This document shows, one piece after another, positions 23,890-34,500 of a DNA stretch of 64,000 nucleotides; the stretch's first letter is position 1; every line of letters begins with the position of its first letter. Position numbers and translations under genes: made by a program. The notes beneath the pieces were generated by a model. That model saw only the letters and a program-made list of their open reading frames with translations, was not told where the DNA came from and made no database searches. This stretch comes from Bacteroidota bacterium. GTDB taxonomy: Bacteria; Bacteroidota; Bacteroidia; Sphingobacteriales; Sphingobacteriaceae. The stretch is taken from the NCBI GenBank assembly GCA_023427985.1, contig JAEYZM010000005.1, positions 62,001-126,000 of the forward strand, in the 5' to 3' direction.

Positions 23890-23898
23890 CTATCGGGA
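23881..23898. repeat. Perfect 18-bp palindrome TCCCGATAGCTATCGGGA, copy 1
   Basis: The same palindrome occurs twice more at 57697-57714 and 57728-57745. Here it supplies the stop codon of the HMA gene. Confidence 0.8.
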
Positions 23899-24040
23899 TG
23901 CTCGTGGGTGCTGCGTATTTGCGCTTGTGCGCATTTTAGATTGTTAACGGATTCACCTGAATAACCTAATTACCAATTACTAATTTCCTTATTCCTACGT
24001 TTTTCCTTTTTCCATTTTCGTTTTTCTTCTTACCAATTTG

Positions 24041-24095
24041 GAATTAATCTAAATAAGTATAATCTTTGCATCCATTAAGAATTAGTCTAAATAAG
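24041..24095 (+). promoter_or_regulatory. Two direct repeats, probable iron-regulator operator
   Basis: GAATTAATCTAAATAAG (24041-24057) and GAATTAGTCTAAATAAG (24079-24095) differ at one base and start 38 bases apart. The second copy ends 5 bases before the -7 element. A Fur- or DtxR-type repressor is the natural candidate because the operon looks iron-related. Confidence 0.6.
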
Positions 24096-24099
24096 GACT

Positions 24100-24107
24100 T
24101 ATATTTG
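24100..24107 (+). promoter_or_regulatory. -7 element of the iron-uptake operon
   Basis: TATATTTG matches TAnnTTTG, eight bases before the ATG at 24116, so the leader is very short. Repeat 2 overlaps the region between -7 and -33. Confidence 0.6.
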
Positions 24108-24115
24108 CAAACCAT

Positions 24116-25204
24116 ATGAAAAACAATTTTTACAAAATTTTAGCAATTATTGCGGTTTTTGGCCTTTCGGCATGTGAAAAGGACGAAGAAAAAAACCCTA
24201 CATCTACCTATACGGTACCATCGACCTATAGTTTTGAGAACATAAGTTATACCGGGCAAACTCAAAGAATTGCCATGTTAGACGAATTGGTTCTTGTGGC
24301 TAGGTCGGGAAATACGACTGGGACTACGGTTTCAGCGACAAAATTGAGAGAGATGTATGCCAATGTGAACAATCCATTCGCGAACAACGAATTGAATACC
24401 TCTGGAAAACAGATTAAGGACAAAACATTTTTGGGCGATAGAGCATTGTTTGAAGCTTACTTCGATACCTTGGAGAGCGTGAGTGCATCGGCACAAAGCG
24501 GTTCAAATGGTGTTGCGGGAAGGATAACAACCTTGGATGGAACGAGTACTTATTTGTTTGATGAGCGTGGAGTTGAGTACAAAGAGGTGATTGAAAAAGG
24601 TTTGTATGGTGCATTGTTGTATTATCAAATGACTTCGGTGTATTTGGCGAACGAGAAAATGAATGTCGACAATGAGACTGTAGTTGCAGGTCAAGGTACG
24701 GCGATGCAGCATCATTGGGATGAAGCATTTGGATACTTTGGGGTGCCAGTAGACTTTCCTACAAATACAACTGGTGTGAAATTTTTAGGTAGATATACGA
24801 ATGCGCGTGATGCGAAAATTGGATGTAATAAAAAAATTATGGACGCTTTCATCAAAGGAAGAGCTGCCATTAACAATAAAGATTATACCACTCGCGATGC
24901 ACAAATTGAAATAATTTCTTCAGAGTTGGAAAAGGCATTGGCTGCAACAGCAATCAATTACTTGAATCAAGCGAAAGCTAATTTTGCGGATGATGCAAGG
25001 CGTAATCATACGCTTTCTGAATGCAGAGGATTTGTGAATGCTTTGAAATACAACATCAGAAAGAAAATTACAGATGCACAGATTACTGAATTGAAAAATT
25101 TATTGGGTAACAATAATTATGAGATTACAGTGAACTCGATAGAAGCAATGAAAACAATATTGGCCGATGTGTATGGATTGCAGTCGGAAAAAGATACACT
25201 ATAA
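24116..25204 (+). CDS. DUF4856 lipoprotein of the iron-uptake operon
   Basis: The 362-residue protein has a lipobox (FGLSACEKDEE), so the mature Cys is acylated. The body fits DUF4856: FENISYTGQTQRIAMLDEL near the start, and HHWDEAFGYFGVPVDF in the middle, a His/Asp/Glu-rich stretch likely to bind metal. It is followed by the imelysin gene with no gap (stop 25204, start 25206). In Bacteroidota DUF4856, imelysin, HTTM and TonB receptor genes often travel together; the joint role in iron uptake is inferred. Confidence 0.87.
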   Translation: MKNNFYKILAIIAVFGLSACEKDEEKNPTSTYTVPSTYSFENISYTGQTQRIAMLDELVLVARSGNTTGTTVSATKLREMYANVNNPFANNELNTSGKQIKDKTFLGDRALFEAYFDTLESVSASAQSGSNGVAGRITTLDGTSTYLFDERGVEYKEVIEKGLYGALLYYQMTSVYLANEKMNVDNETVVAGQGTAMQHHWDEAFGYFGVPVDFPTNTTGVKFLGRYTNARDAKIGCNKKIMDAFIKGRAAINNKDYTTRDAQIEIISSELEKALAATAINYLNQAKANFADDARRNHTLSECRGFVNALKYNIRKKITDAQITELKNLLGNNNYEITVNSIEAMKTILADVYGLQSEKDTL

Positions 25205-25205
25205 T

Positions 25206-26300
25206 ATGAAAAGATCTTTAGTTTGTTTGAGTTTAGTAATTGGAATCATCTTTACCTCGTGTAAAGATGATTCTTCGTTAACAAAGAATGTGAATTTCGA
25301 TAGAACTGCTTTGTTGACAAATTATGCAACAAAAATTATTCCTGCGAATTATGAGCGATTAAATGCTTCGGTAGAGAATTTAAATTCAGCATGGACTACT
25401 TTTAAAAGTGATGAACAAGAGGGTGCATTGTTAGAATTACAGAATGCATTTGTATTGGTGTATAAAAACTGGCAATACTGTAGCGTATATGAATTTGGTC
25501 CTGCAGAGCAAGTTTTATTAAGAGCTAATCTCAACACCTTTCCATGTGATACGTTTCAAATTGGATCCAATATCAGAACGCAAAATTATAATTTGGGAAC
25601 CGCTTCAAATTTAGATGCAAAAGGTTTACCAGCATTGGATTATTTGTTCTTTGCTAAATCGAGTTCATCAGAAATAATCACAAATTTAAGTGATACAAAA
25701 ACTCAATCATACATAGATGCATTACTTGCCGACCTAAGCGATAAAGTTTCATTTGTAAACACCGCATGGACAAGTGGAAATTATGCCGCACAATTTATTT
25801 CTAAAAACGGTGTCGACGTTGGAAGTTCTTTAGGAGTTTTGGTAAATCAATTGAATTTCGATTACGAGATTATTAAGAATCCTAAAGTTGGAATTCCATT
25901 AGGTAAAAAAAGTATGGGTGCCATTTTACCTGAAATGACAGAAGCATATTATTCGGGAATTTCTAAAGAATTAATACTATTAAATATTCAATCGACATTC
26001 AATAATTTCAACGGCATAGATGCTGCTATGAATGATGGCATCGGCCTAGACGATTATTTAAGAGCAGTGGATGCAAAACACAATGGTACTGCTTTAGATG
26101 TGAAAATTAACGAACAGTTAATGAACGCGAAAGCTAAAGTTCAAACATTACCTGCAAATTTATCGGAAGCGATAAAAACTAATCCAACATTAGTTGAAGA
26201 AGCATACAATGAAATTCAGAAGGCAATCATTTATCTAAAAACAGATATGCCATCTGCATTGGGAATTATGATTACCTATCAGGATAACGACGGCGATTAG
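25206..26300 (+). CDS. Imelysin-family (M75) iron-regulated lipoprotein
   Basis: Starting at MKRSLVCLSL the protein has 364 residues and a lipobox (FTSCKDDSS). The imelysin fold has two tandem helical halves. The characteristic GPAEQVLLRANLNTFPCDT and GLPALDYLFF are seen, where the classical GxHxxE of active M75 members is replaced by LPALDY. It is therefore probably a metal-binding rather than a proteolytic member. It belongs to the iron-regulated operon starting at 24116. Confidence 0.87.
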   Translation: MKRSLVCLSLVIGIIFTSCKDDSSLTKNVNFDRTALLTNYATKIIPANYERLNASVENLNSAWTTFKSDEQEGALLELQNAFVLVYKNWQYCSVYEFGPAEQVLLRANLNTFPCDTFQIGSNIRTQNYNLGTASNLDAKGLPALDYLFFAKSSSSEIITNLSDTKTQSYIDALLADLSDKVSFVNTAWTSGNYAAQFISKNGVDVGSSLGVLVNQLNFDYEIIKNPKVGIPLGKKSMGAILPEMTEAYYSGISKELILLNIQSTFNNFNGIDAAMNDGIGLDDYLRAVDAKHNGTALDVKINEQLMNAKAKVQTLPANLSEAIKTNPTLVEEAYNEIQKAIIYLKTDMPSALGIMITYQDNDGD

Positions 26301-26308
26301 TAGGAGAG

Positions 26309-27652
26309 ATGTCAATCAGTTTGAATAAATATATCAATCAAGAAAAAAGCATCGATGTGCTAGTGAGTTTCCGAATAATTTTCGGAATCATGATGCTCAT
26401 CAGCACCATCCGCTTTATGAGCATGGGATGGATTCATGATTTTTATGTTGCCCCCAAACTGCATTTTAAATTCTACAATTTCGAATGGGTAAAGGCCTTA
26501 CCTGAAACAGGAATGTACTTTGTATTTCTGTTCATGATCTTAGCATGCATTGGAATTATACTCGGTTATTTCTACCGAATTTCTAGTATCGTATTTTTTC
26601 TTTGCTTCAGCTATGTGGAGCTTTTGGATTCGAGCAATTATTTAAATCATTATTATTTCGTAAGCCTCATGGCTTTCATCATGATTTTTTTACCTGCTCA
26701 TCGATCATTTTCGATGGATGTAAAGTACAGATGGGTGCAACCCATTGATAAAGTAAAAAACTTTTACATCTTACTTCCTCAATTGCAGTTAGCAATTGTT
26801 TACCTCTTCGCAGGCATCGCTAAATTAAATTACGAATGGTTAATTCAAGCAATGCCCTTGAAAATTTGGTTGCCCGCAAATTCACATTTACCATTAATTG
26901 GCACACTCTTAACCTACGAGTGGATCGCCTATGTTTTCTCATGGTTCGGAGCATTTTACGATTTGTTCATTGTGTTTTTCCTCATCAACAAACGCACAAG
27001 AATTTATGCCTATTTCTTTGTGATTATTTTTCATGTACTCACAAGAATTTTATTCCCGATAGGTATGTTCCCATACATTATGATTTTATCGACCCTCATT
27101 TTCTTCTCAGAAAATTTCCATCATACCCTCATTAAATTTTTCAAAAAAATCTTGAATGTCGATGTAGTGAGGCCAAGCAACAGTACATCGAACTCTATGA
27201 TTTCCATTGCACTTTTTGCATTGTTTCTTTTGTTTTTTACACTGCAAATAATTTTACCCTTTAGGTATTTAGCTTATCCAGGAAAATTATTTTGGACCGA
27301 ACAAGGGTATCGATTTTCTTGGAGAGTTATGTTAACGGAAAAAGCAGGGACTGCATTTTTTTATGTAGAAGATGCTGCAACAGGTAAACGTTTGGAAGTA
27401 GACAATTCTGAATTCCTTACAAAAAATCAAGAGAAGATGATGGCTACGCAGCCCGATATGATTCTACAATATGCGCATTATTTAGGAGCGCATTATAAAA
27501 ATTTAGGTGTACAAAAACCAAAAGTTTTTGTAGCCTCTTATGTGAATTTGAATGGAGAAGGTTCGCGTTTGTTTATAGATACGAGTGTCGATTTGATGAA
27601 AGTGGAAGATAGTTTTAAGCATAAAGATTGGGTATTGCCGTATGAGAAATAG
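26309..27652 (+). CDS. HTTM-domain membrane protein (gamma-carboxylase-like)
   Basis: The 447-residue protein has several membrane helices, and the N-terminal half fits the HTTM domain shared with vitamin K-dependent gamma-carboxylase: LVSFRIIFGIMMLISTIRF, LLDSSNYLNHYYF, QLAIVYLFAGIAKLNYEW. The C-terminal soluble part (from about 340) lies outside the membrane. Its position between imelysin and the TonB receptor is conserved in Bacteroidota. It may modify or help move iron across the membrane; there is no experimental basis here. The stop overlaps the receptor start by 11 bases. Confidence 0.87.
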   Translation: MSISLNKYINQEKSIDVLVSFRIIFGIMMLISTIRFMSMGWIHDFYVAPKLHFKFYNFEWVKALPETGMYFVFLFMILACIGIILGYFYRISSIVFFLCFSYVELLDSSNYLNHYYFVSLMAFIMIFLPAHRSFSMDVKYRWVQPIDKVKNFYILLPQLQLAIVYLFAGIAKLNYEWLIQAMPLKIWLPANSHLPLIGTLLTYEWIAYVFSWFGAFYDLFIVFFLINKRTRIYAYFFVIIFHVLTRILFPIGMFPYIMILSTLIFFSENFHHTLIKFFKKILNVDVVRPSNSTSNSMISIALFALFLLFFTLQIILPFRYLAYPGKLFWTEQGYRFSWRVMLTEKAGTAFFYVEDAATGKRLEVDNSEFLTKNQEKMMATQPDMILQYAHYLGAHYKNLGVQKPKVFVASYVNLNGEGSRLFIDTSVDLMKVEDSFKHKDWVLPYEK

Positions 27653-29837
27653 TTGTTGGATATGCATATTGCTTTTTCCATTTACTGCTTTTGCTCAGGA
27701 TGGAAAGGATACTTTGAAATCGGAAATTTCAGAAGTTACTGTGCGCGACAGATCGGAACGGATGAGCATTATGCGTTTGAAAAATGTGGAAGCAGATGCA
27801 ATTTATGCTGGTAAAAAATCTGAAGTAATCATCATTTCTGAACTCAATGCCAATACAGCTACGAACAATGCGCGACAAATTTTCTCGAAGATTGCAGGAT
27901 TAAATATTTTTGAAAACGACGGTGCGGGTTTGCAATTGGGAATTGGTGGTAGAGGCTTAAATCCAAATCGAGTTTCAAATTTTAATACCCGTCAAAACGG
28001 TTATGATATTAGTGCCGATGCATTAGGTTATCCAGAGAGTTATTATACGCCTGCAACAGATTTAATTGAACGCATTGAAATTGTTAGAGGTGCAGCTTCC
28101 TTGCAATACGGAACACAATTCGGTGGCTTTATTAATTTTAAATTAAAGTCGGCCGATCTAGATAAGAAATTCAGCATCGAACAAAAAAATACCATTGGAT
28201 CTTTTGGATTAATCACCAATACCACTTCGTTTTCTTTGAGAAAAAATAAATGGGCGTCCTATCAATTTTATCAATACAAACAGGGCAATGGATGGAGAGC
28301 CAACTCAGGTTTTAATCAGCATACTTATTATGGAACGCTAGAACATCAGCTTACATTAAAAACGAAGTTGAAGTTTGAACAAACCTATATGTATTACTTA
28401 GCGCAACAACCGGGGGGACTTACCGATGCGCAATTTGATTTAGATCCACAAGTAAGCTATAGAACTAGAAATTGGTTCAAAGTGAATTGGTCATTATCGG
28501 CTTTCATTTTAGAACACAACTTTAATAGCAAATGGCGATTGAATTCCAAAACATTTTACTTGAATGCGAGCAGAGAAGCATTGGGAGTATTGGGTTTCAT
28601 CAATAGAGTAGATCCCATGACAGAACGTGATTATTGGGTAGATGCTTATAATAATTTTGGGAACGAGACCCGATTAATTCATACTTTTTTCATCAACAAA
28701 AAACCAAGTACATTTTTAGTAGGTACTCGATATTATAGAGGACATACTGAACGTCAGCAAGGTCTAGCAAACGATAAAAGCACTGGAACAAAATCGGATT
28801 TTAGATTTTTGAATCCAGAAGCATTGGATTATTCCTATTATACTTTTCCAAGTCAAAACTTCTCAGCATTTTCTGAATTTATTATCCCCATTAGCTACAC
28901 TTTAAACATAACACCTGGATTGCGTTACGAACATATTTCTACGAATGCACAAGGTTTTTACAATGAGATTCAGAGGAATTTAGCAGGAACAATTATTTAT
29001 AAAAACAGAGTCGATGAAGATAGAAATTCAGACAGAGATTTCTTATTAGCAGGAATTGGTGTTTCTAAAAAACTAAATGAATTCGATGAGTTGTATTTTA
29101 ATATTTCTCAAAATTACAGATCGATAAATTTCAACGACATGCGTGTTGCGAATCCTAATTTTGTAGTAGATCCGGAATTAAAAGATGAAAGTGGATTCTC
29201 TATTGATTTAGGATTAAGAGGCAGTAGGTCATCGAAGATTTATTATGATTTAAGTTTCTTTATGATACAATACAGAGAGCGTATTGGAACATTATTGAAA
29301 TCAGATACGAATACTTTTCAAGTATATCGATTTAGGACAAACATTTCTAATTCTAGAAACATGGGAATTGAAAGTTTGATAGAAACAGATTTGGTTCAAT
29401 TGTTCAATCAGAAGAGCGATTTAGTTCTTCGTACGTATTTGAATTTTGCATACATCAATGCCTATTATTTCGGAGCCGATGATAAAAGTTTGAATGGGAA
29501 TAAAGTGGAATATGTTCCGGAGTTCAATTTTAAGTCGGGCTTGCAAGTGAAATACAAGAACACATCGGCAACACTTCAATATGCTTATATATCGGAACAA
29601 TTTTCCGATGCGAGCAATGCCGAACAAACTTCTAATGCTGTGAGTGGGATTATTCCTGCTTATGCGGTTATGGATTTATCGGCCGATTATCAATTCAAGA
29701 AAATTAAATTTACTGCGGGAATAAATAACCTATTAAATGAGATTTATTTCACACGCAGGGCAGAGGGCTACCCAGGTCCAGGGATCATCGTATCCGATCC
29801 TCGAAGTTTCTACATCGGCATTGGCCTTAAATTATAG
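27642..29837 (+). CDS. TonB-dependent receptor, probable iron carrier uptake
   Basis: The 731-residue protein has a signal peptide (ends TAFAQ) and no carboxypeptidase-like domain. The plug begins TNNARQIFSKIAGLNIFEND and continues IERIEIVRGAASLQYGTQFGG. The barrel ends ARRAEGYPGPGIIVSDPRSF and YIGIGLKL, the FecA/ferric-citrate-like type. It is the last gene of the operon 24116-29837 and overlaps the HTTM gene by 11 bases. Confidence 0.9.
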   Translation: MRNSCWICILLFPFTAFAQDGKDTLKSEISEVTVRDRSERMSIMRLKNVEADAIYAGKKSEVIIISELNANTATNNARQIFSKIAGLNIFENDGAGLQLGIGGRGLNPNRVSNFNTRQNGYDISADALGYPESYYTPATDLIERIEIVRGAASLQYGTQFGGFINFKLKSADLDKKFSIEQKNTIGSFGLITNTTSFSLRKNKWASYQFYQYKQGNGWRANSGFNQHTYYGTLEHQLTLKTKLKFEQTYMYYLAQQPGGLTDAQFDLDPQVSYRTRNWFKVNWSLSAFILEHNFNSKWRLNSKTFYLNASREALGVLGFINRVDPMTERDYWVDAYNNFGNETRLIHTFFINKKPSTFLVGTRYYRGHTERQQGLANDKSTGTKSDFRFLNPEALDYSYYTFPSQNFSAFSEFIIPISYTLNITPGLRYEHISTNAQGFYNEIQRNLAGTIIYKNRVDEDRNSDRDFLLAGIGVSKKLNEFDELYFNISQNYRSINFNDMRVANPNFVVDPELKDESGFSIDLGLRGSRSSKIYYDLSFFMIQYRERIGTLLKSDTNTFQVYRFRTNISNSRNMGIESLIETDLVQLFNQKSDLVLRTYLNFAYINAYYFGADDKSLNGNKVEYVPEFNFKSGLQVKYKNTSATLQYAYISEQFSDASNAEQTSNAVSGIIPAYAVMDLSADYQFKKIKFTAGINNLLNEIYFTRRAEGYPGPGIIVSDPRSFYIGIGLKL

Positions 29838-29942
29838 TCTAGTACATAGGCTGTTAGCGATTTGAATGGCTGAAAAATTAATCCATCAATTTTTCATATA
29901 TTTTAATAATTTTACAGGCTAATAATCAAAGCGAGAAAGCCC

Positions 29943-30899
29943 ATGAATGTGTCTTTTGATTTCGAGAAACCGATTGCCGAATTGTACGAGCAATTAGAAA
30001 AGGTAAAACAAGTATCGGAAAAGTCTAAGGTAGATGCTAGCGGAACTATTAAGGAGCTAGAGGAGAAGATAGAAAAAACGAAGCAAGAAATTTATTCCAA
30101 TTTAACGGGATGGCAGAAGGTGCAAATCTCACGTCATCCGGAACGTCCGTATACCTTACAATATATTGAGGGCATGTGCTCTGATTTTATTGAGATGCAC
30201 GGCGATCGTACGGTAAAAGATGATAAGGCGATAGTTGGTGGATTTGGAACTTTGAACGATCAAACGGTGATGTTTATTGGACATCAAAAGGGTGTGAACA
30301 CGAAGATGCGTCAATACAGAAATTTTGGTATGGCGAATCCAGAGGGTTATAGAAAGGCATTGCGATTGATGAAGTTGGCGGAGAAATTCAACAAACCAAT
30401 TGTAACCTTTATTGATACTCCGGGTGCTTATCCAGGATTAGAAGCAGAAGAGCGCGGACAAGGAGAAGCAATTGCGAGAAATTTATTGGAAATGTCGGTG
30501 TTAAAAGTTCCGGTGATTTGCTTTATTGTTGGTGAAGGTGCATCGGGTGGTGCATTAGGCATTGGCATTGGCGATAAGGTATACATGTTGGAGCATACTT
30601 GGTATTCTGTAATTTCACCAGAATCTTGTTCTTCTATTTTATGGAGAAGTTGGGATTTCAAAGAGAAAGCAGCAGATGCGTTGAAGCTTACTTCTTCGGA
30701 TATGTTGAAAAATGGTTTGATTGATGGTATTGTGAAAGAGCCAATGGGTGGTGCACATAACGATCCAGCATTTATAATTGAAAATGTAAAAAATCAAATA
30801 TTAAAGGACTTAGCAGAATTATCGAAGATGAATCCAGATGCTCGCATTGCAAGCAGGATTGAGAAATTCAGCAAGATGGGGGTTGTGCAAGAATTATAA
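29943..30899 (+). CDS. accA: Acetyl-CoA carboxylase carboxyltransferase subunit alpha
   Basis: The 318-residue protein is the usual length. The N-terminal helical region (KQVSEKSKVDASGTIKELEE) is followed by the crotonase-like carboxyltransferase domain. Conserved parts are PERPYTLQYIEGMCSDFIE, VTFIDTPGAYPGLEAEERG and IVGEGASGGALGIGIGD (oxyanion-hole glycines), ending in VISPESCSSILWRS. It transfers carboxyl from biotin to acetyl-CoA with AccD; accD is not in the window. A strong terminator follows, so it is a single-gene unit. Confidence 0.95.
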   Translation: MNVSFDFEKPIAELYEQLEKVKQVSEKSKVDASGTIKELEEKIEKTKQEIYSNLTGWQKVQISRHPERPYTLQYIEGMCSDFIEMHGDRTVKDDKAIVGGFGTLNDQTVMFIGHQKGVNTKMRQYRNFGMANPEGYRKALRLMKLAEKFNKPIVTFIDTPGAYPGLEAEERGQGEAIARNLLEMSVLKVPVICFIVGEGASGGALGIGIGDKVYMLEHTWYSVISPESCSSILWRSWDFKEKAADALKLTSSDMLKNGLIDGIVKEPMGGAHNDPAFIIENVKNQILKDLAELSKMNPDARIASRIEKFSKMGVVQEL

Positions 30900-30922
30900 T
30901 TTCTAGGAAACTACATTATATA

Positions 30923-30957
30923 AAAAGGGGCTCTATATGGAAGCCCCTTTTTTTTTG
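30923..30957 (+). terminator. Terminator of accA
   Basis: Perfect arms AAAAGGGGCT (30923-30932) and AGCCCCTTTT (30942-30951) with a nine-base loop and a T-run. Confidence 0.93.
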
Positions 30958-30986
30958 TTGTTATGTTTAGCTCTCTGGTGTAAAAT

Positions 30987-31400
30987 TTATGCACTTAAAC
31001 GAATATGCTCGTTCATAGAAGAATAGATAGCATTCATTTTTGAGCAGTCTTTTTGAAGAACAAATGTTACTTCTTTCAACTGATGTAAATTACATAAGTT
31101 GATTAGTTCTGAATAATATTGTAACGATGTTACCACATCCCACTCGTACATTTTTCGATTGGGTTTATTTGTGAAGTTTAAAAAATATTCGATGTCTTTT
31201 TTCAACCATGAACTTAATGCTGCAACCAATAACTCTGATTTTTCTTGATTGCCATTACTTAGGTTTTGTTTTAAATCTTTCAACATTTCCTTACCTAATT
31301 CTGAAACGATAAAAGCTTCTTGGAAAAAACAATAATTGTAAGAAGGATATAACAAATGAATCTCATTCGCTTTATCCACTGAAAGTAATTGTGTCATCAT
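30987..31400 (-). CDS. Hypothetical protein (137 aa)
   Basis: I do not recognise it. The protein is soluble and mostly helical, with Cys at several positions but no motif. It begins MMTQLLSVDKANEIHLLYPS and contains a Trp/Tyr-rich middle (SSWLKKDIEYFLNF). It lies between the DUF2723 gene terminator and accA on the opposite strand from accA. Coding is supported by length and a clean start in a window with few overlapping rivals. Confidence 0.65.
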   Translation of the reverse strand: MMTQLLSVDKANEIHLLYPSYNYCFFQEAFIVSELGKEMLKDLKQNLSNGNQEKSELLVAALSSWLKKDIEYFLNFTNKPNRKMYEWDVVTSLQYYSELINLCNLHQLKEVTFVLQKDCSKMNAIYSSMNEHIRLSA

Positions 31401-31452
31401 CTATTTGGGGTTTTGTAACTTCTTACGAGGTCAAAATAAAAAGGTTACAAAA

Positions 31453-31485
31453 AAAGAGCTTGAGGTTTTAAGTCTCAAGCTCTTT
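31453..31485 (-). terminator. Terminator of the DUF2723 gene
   Basis: Perfect 12-bp arms AAAGAGCTTGAG and CTCAAGCTCTTT with a nine-base loop. The A-run on its left gives a U-tract on the minus strand. Confidence 0.88.
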
Positions 31486-31525
31486 CAAGGTTTTGATGAT
31501 TTATTTTCTTAGCAAAACATCGGCA

Positions 31526-34500
31526 TTAGTTAAAAATAAACTGAAATGTCTTTTGGTATTCAGTTGATAATTTGCTGATGGCATCACTTTGTTTCGCATC
31601 ATTGTTTTGCATAGAGATTCGTGCTAACTCGTTTAAGATGGCAATACCTTGTTGCACATCATCGCTAAAGGCGTTGATTTTTTTACCATTGAACTGTTTG
31701 TAGTAGTCGAGGTTCTCTTTAATCTCAGCTGCAATTCTGTTCGATAATGCAGTTGCTTTTGCATTTTGAGCACAACGATAATACAAGTCAACAAATCGGA
31801 AATCAAAAGTCTTATACTCCAATGGAATCGAAGCTTTTGGCAATACACTCATCAATAAATCGATGGCTTTTACTACCGAATCTTTTTTGCCTTCTGCATA
31901 TAAATATTCTGCCAATTGGAAGAATTGAATTCTAAAGCTATACGACATACGCGCAGTTTCTGGGTCGATGTATACGCTCGAATCGTTCATGTTACCCCAT
32001 TTGAATTTCTCCATCACATTTCTATACATCACATCTGTATTTACACTACCAGGTGTGCCAAATGGATTTCTTGGAGTTCTAATTGGAACCAATCGATAAG
32101 CAAGACCTTCTAACTTTAGGTATTCGTTTAATCCGTAATAATTATCCTGACCCATAGTTGCGGCAAAATAAATTGGACGTTCCCAAGTGTTATTCGCTAA
32201 TAAATCAAGCACCATTAAATCATTTTTCACAAGTCCTTCTTTATTCAATGTGAACTCGATGTAATCAACAATTAGGGCACTGTCTTTTGCAGCAACAACT
32301 CCAGCTTCAATAACTTTCTTTTTATCAACTTTTATACGAACAGTTTTGGTTGGCAATACATTTATTGATTTACCAGAACGTGTTTGCATCATAGCTTGTC
32401 TGTCGTCACTAGTAACAAAGTTTACAACATCTTTTAACTCAGATACACCATTAATTTTCATGTCGTAGTAAGGAATATAATCACGAGTTCCTTGCGAATA
32501 TTTATTTGCAGGAACAGTAAATGGAATTGGTGTTGCATCAATTGCGGTGTCGCGCATTTGATTGATGTACCAGTCCATTCCCAATAAACTTAAGTTCACA
32601 ACACGCACATCCGTACGCATGTTTTCTACTTCTTGAGCATACCATAACGGATAGGTTTCATTATCGCCCATCGTAAATAATATTGCATTACTATCGCATG
32701 AGTTCAAGTAGTTGTTTGCAAAATCACGTACAACTGTTCTGTTCGAACGATCGTGATCGTCCCACTCAACATTAGCCATAAGTGCTGGCACCGCCAATAA
32801 TGAAATACCTGTAACAGCAGTTGCTATCACTGGTCCATTTAATTTCTTACTCAATAAATCGTACAATCCGTAAACACCCAAACCAATCCAAATTGCAAAA
32901 GCATAGAAGGAACCTACATAAGCATAATCACGCTCACGTGGTTGGTATGGATACTGATTTAAATATATTACAATGGCAATACCCGTAAAGAAGAACAACA
33001 TCAATACTACAGAAGCATCTTTAGAATGCTTGCGGAAATGGAATAACATACCGATGATACCTAAGATCAATGGCAAGAAATACAATTCGTTTCTCGATGT
33101 ATTGTTTTTTAAATAAGCAGGTAAATTATCTTGTGGTCCTAAGCGGTATTCGTCAATTGCTTTAACACCACTTAACCAATTTCCTTCAGTGATAGAACCA
33201 TGGCCTTGAATATCGTTTTGTCGACCCGCAAAATTCCACATGAAATATCTAAAGTACATATGACCCAATTGATAGGTGAAGAAGAAATGTAAGTTCTCAC
33301 CCATACTTGGTTTGCGAGTAGTGGTTTTTAAGTTAGACCAAGACTTATAGAAATTCACATGGTTCGCTTGATTGCTCCACATGCGAGGGAAGAAGCCCGA
33401 TTGTTTTGGATCCCAAACAGGTTTCGTTTTACGAACGGTTTCTTCGTATCGATCTTCGGTACGCGAATAATTCATCGCACCTTCTTTTTCATCTACCAAT
33501 TGTGCAGTGAAAAATTGTCCTCTTAACAATGGTGTTTCTCCATATTGCTCACGATTCAAATATGAAATTAAATTGAAAATATTATCGTTTGCATACATGT
33601 TAATGTTTGGATCCGCTTTTGCGCGAATAGAAATCATAGCATACGATGAGTATCCAATTAAGATGGAAGTAAAAATCATCATCGCCGTATTCAACCACAC
33701 ATTTTGTTTTCTAATACTATAACGTATTCCCCAAACGGTAGCTGCGATTAATAGGATGAACCAAACAAATGCACCCGACCAGAATGGTAATCCGAACGAG
33801 TTTACAAATAATAAGTCAAACTTACTTGCTATGGTAATTACTCCAGGTATGATCCCGAATTGTATAAAACCTAAAACACCAATTGAAGCTAATGATGTAT
33901 AAACAATACCTTTGGTACTCGATTGAAATCTTCTGAAATAATAAACAAATGCGATTGCTGGAATTGCTAACAAGTTCAATAAGTGAACCCCAATTGACAA
34001 TCCAACAATTAGGCCGATGAATACCAACCAACGATCTGAGTGGCGTTGATCTGCAATATTATCCCATTTTAAAATTGCCCAATATACAACTGCAGTACAT
34101 AGTGAAGACATCGCATATACTTCTGTCTCAACTGCAGAGAACCAAAACGTGTCTGAGAATGTATAAGCTAAAGCACCAACTAAGCCAGAACCTAATATCA
34201 ATATCGTATCAGTTGCACTTAAGCTGTCTTCCGATTTACCTGCTACTTTTTTAGCGAGCAAGGTAATACTCCAAAATAAAAATAAGATGGTGAACGAACT
34301 CGATAATGCTGAACCTAAATTCGTAAAGAATGCTACATTCTCTGGATTAGATCCCGCGAACAATGCAAATAATCGTTCAATCATTAAGAACATAGGGGCG
34401 CCCGGTGGATGCACTACCTGTAATTTATACGCTGCTGCGATAAACTCACCGCAATCCCAAAAGCTTGCTGTTCTCTCCATGGTCGATGCATACACAAAGG

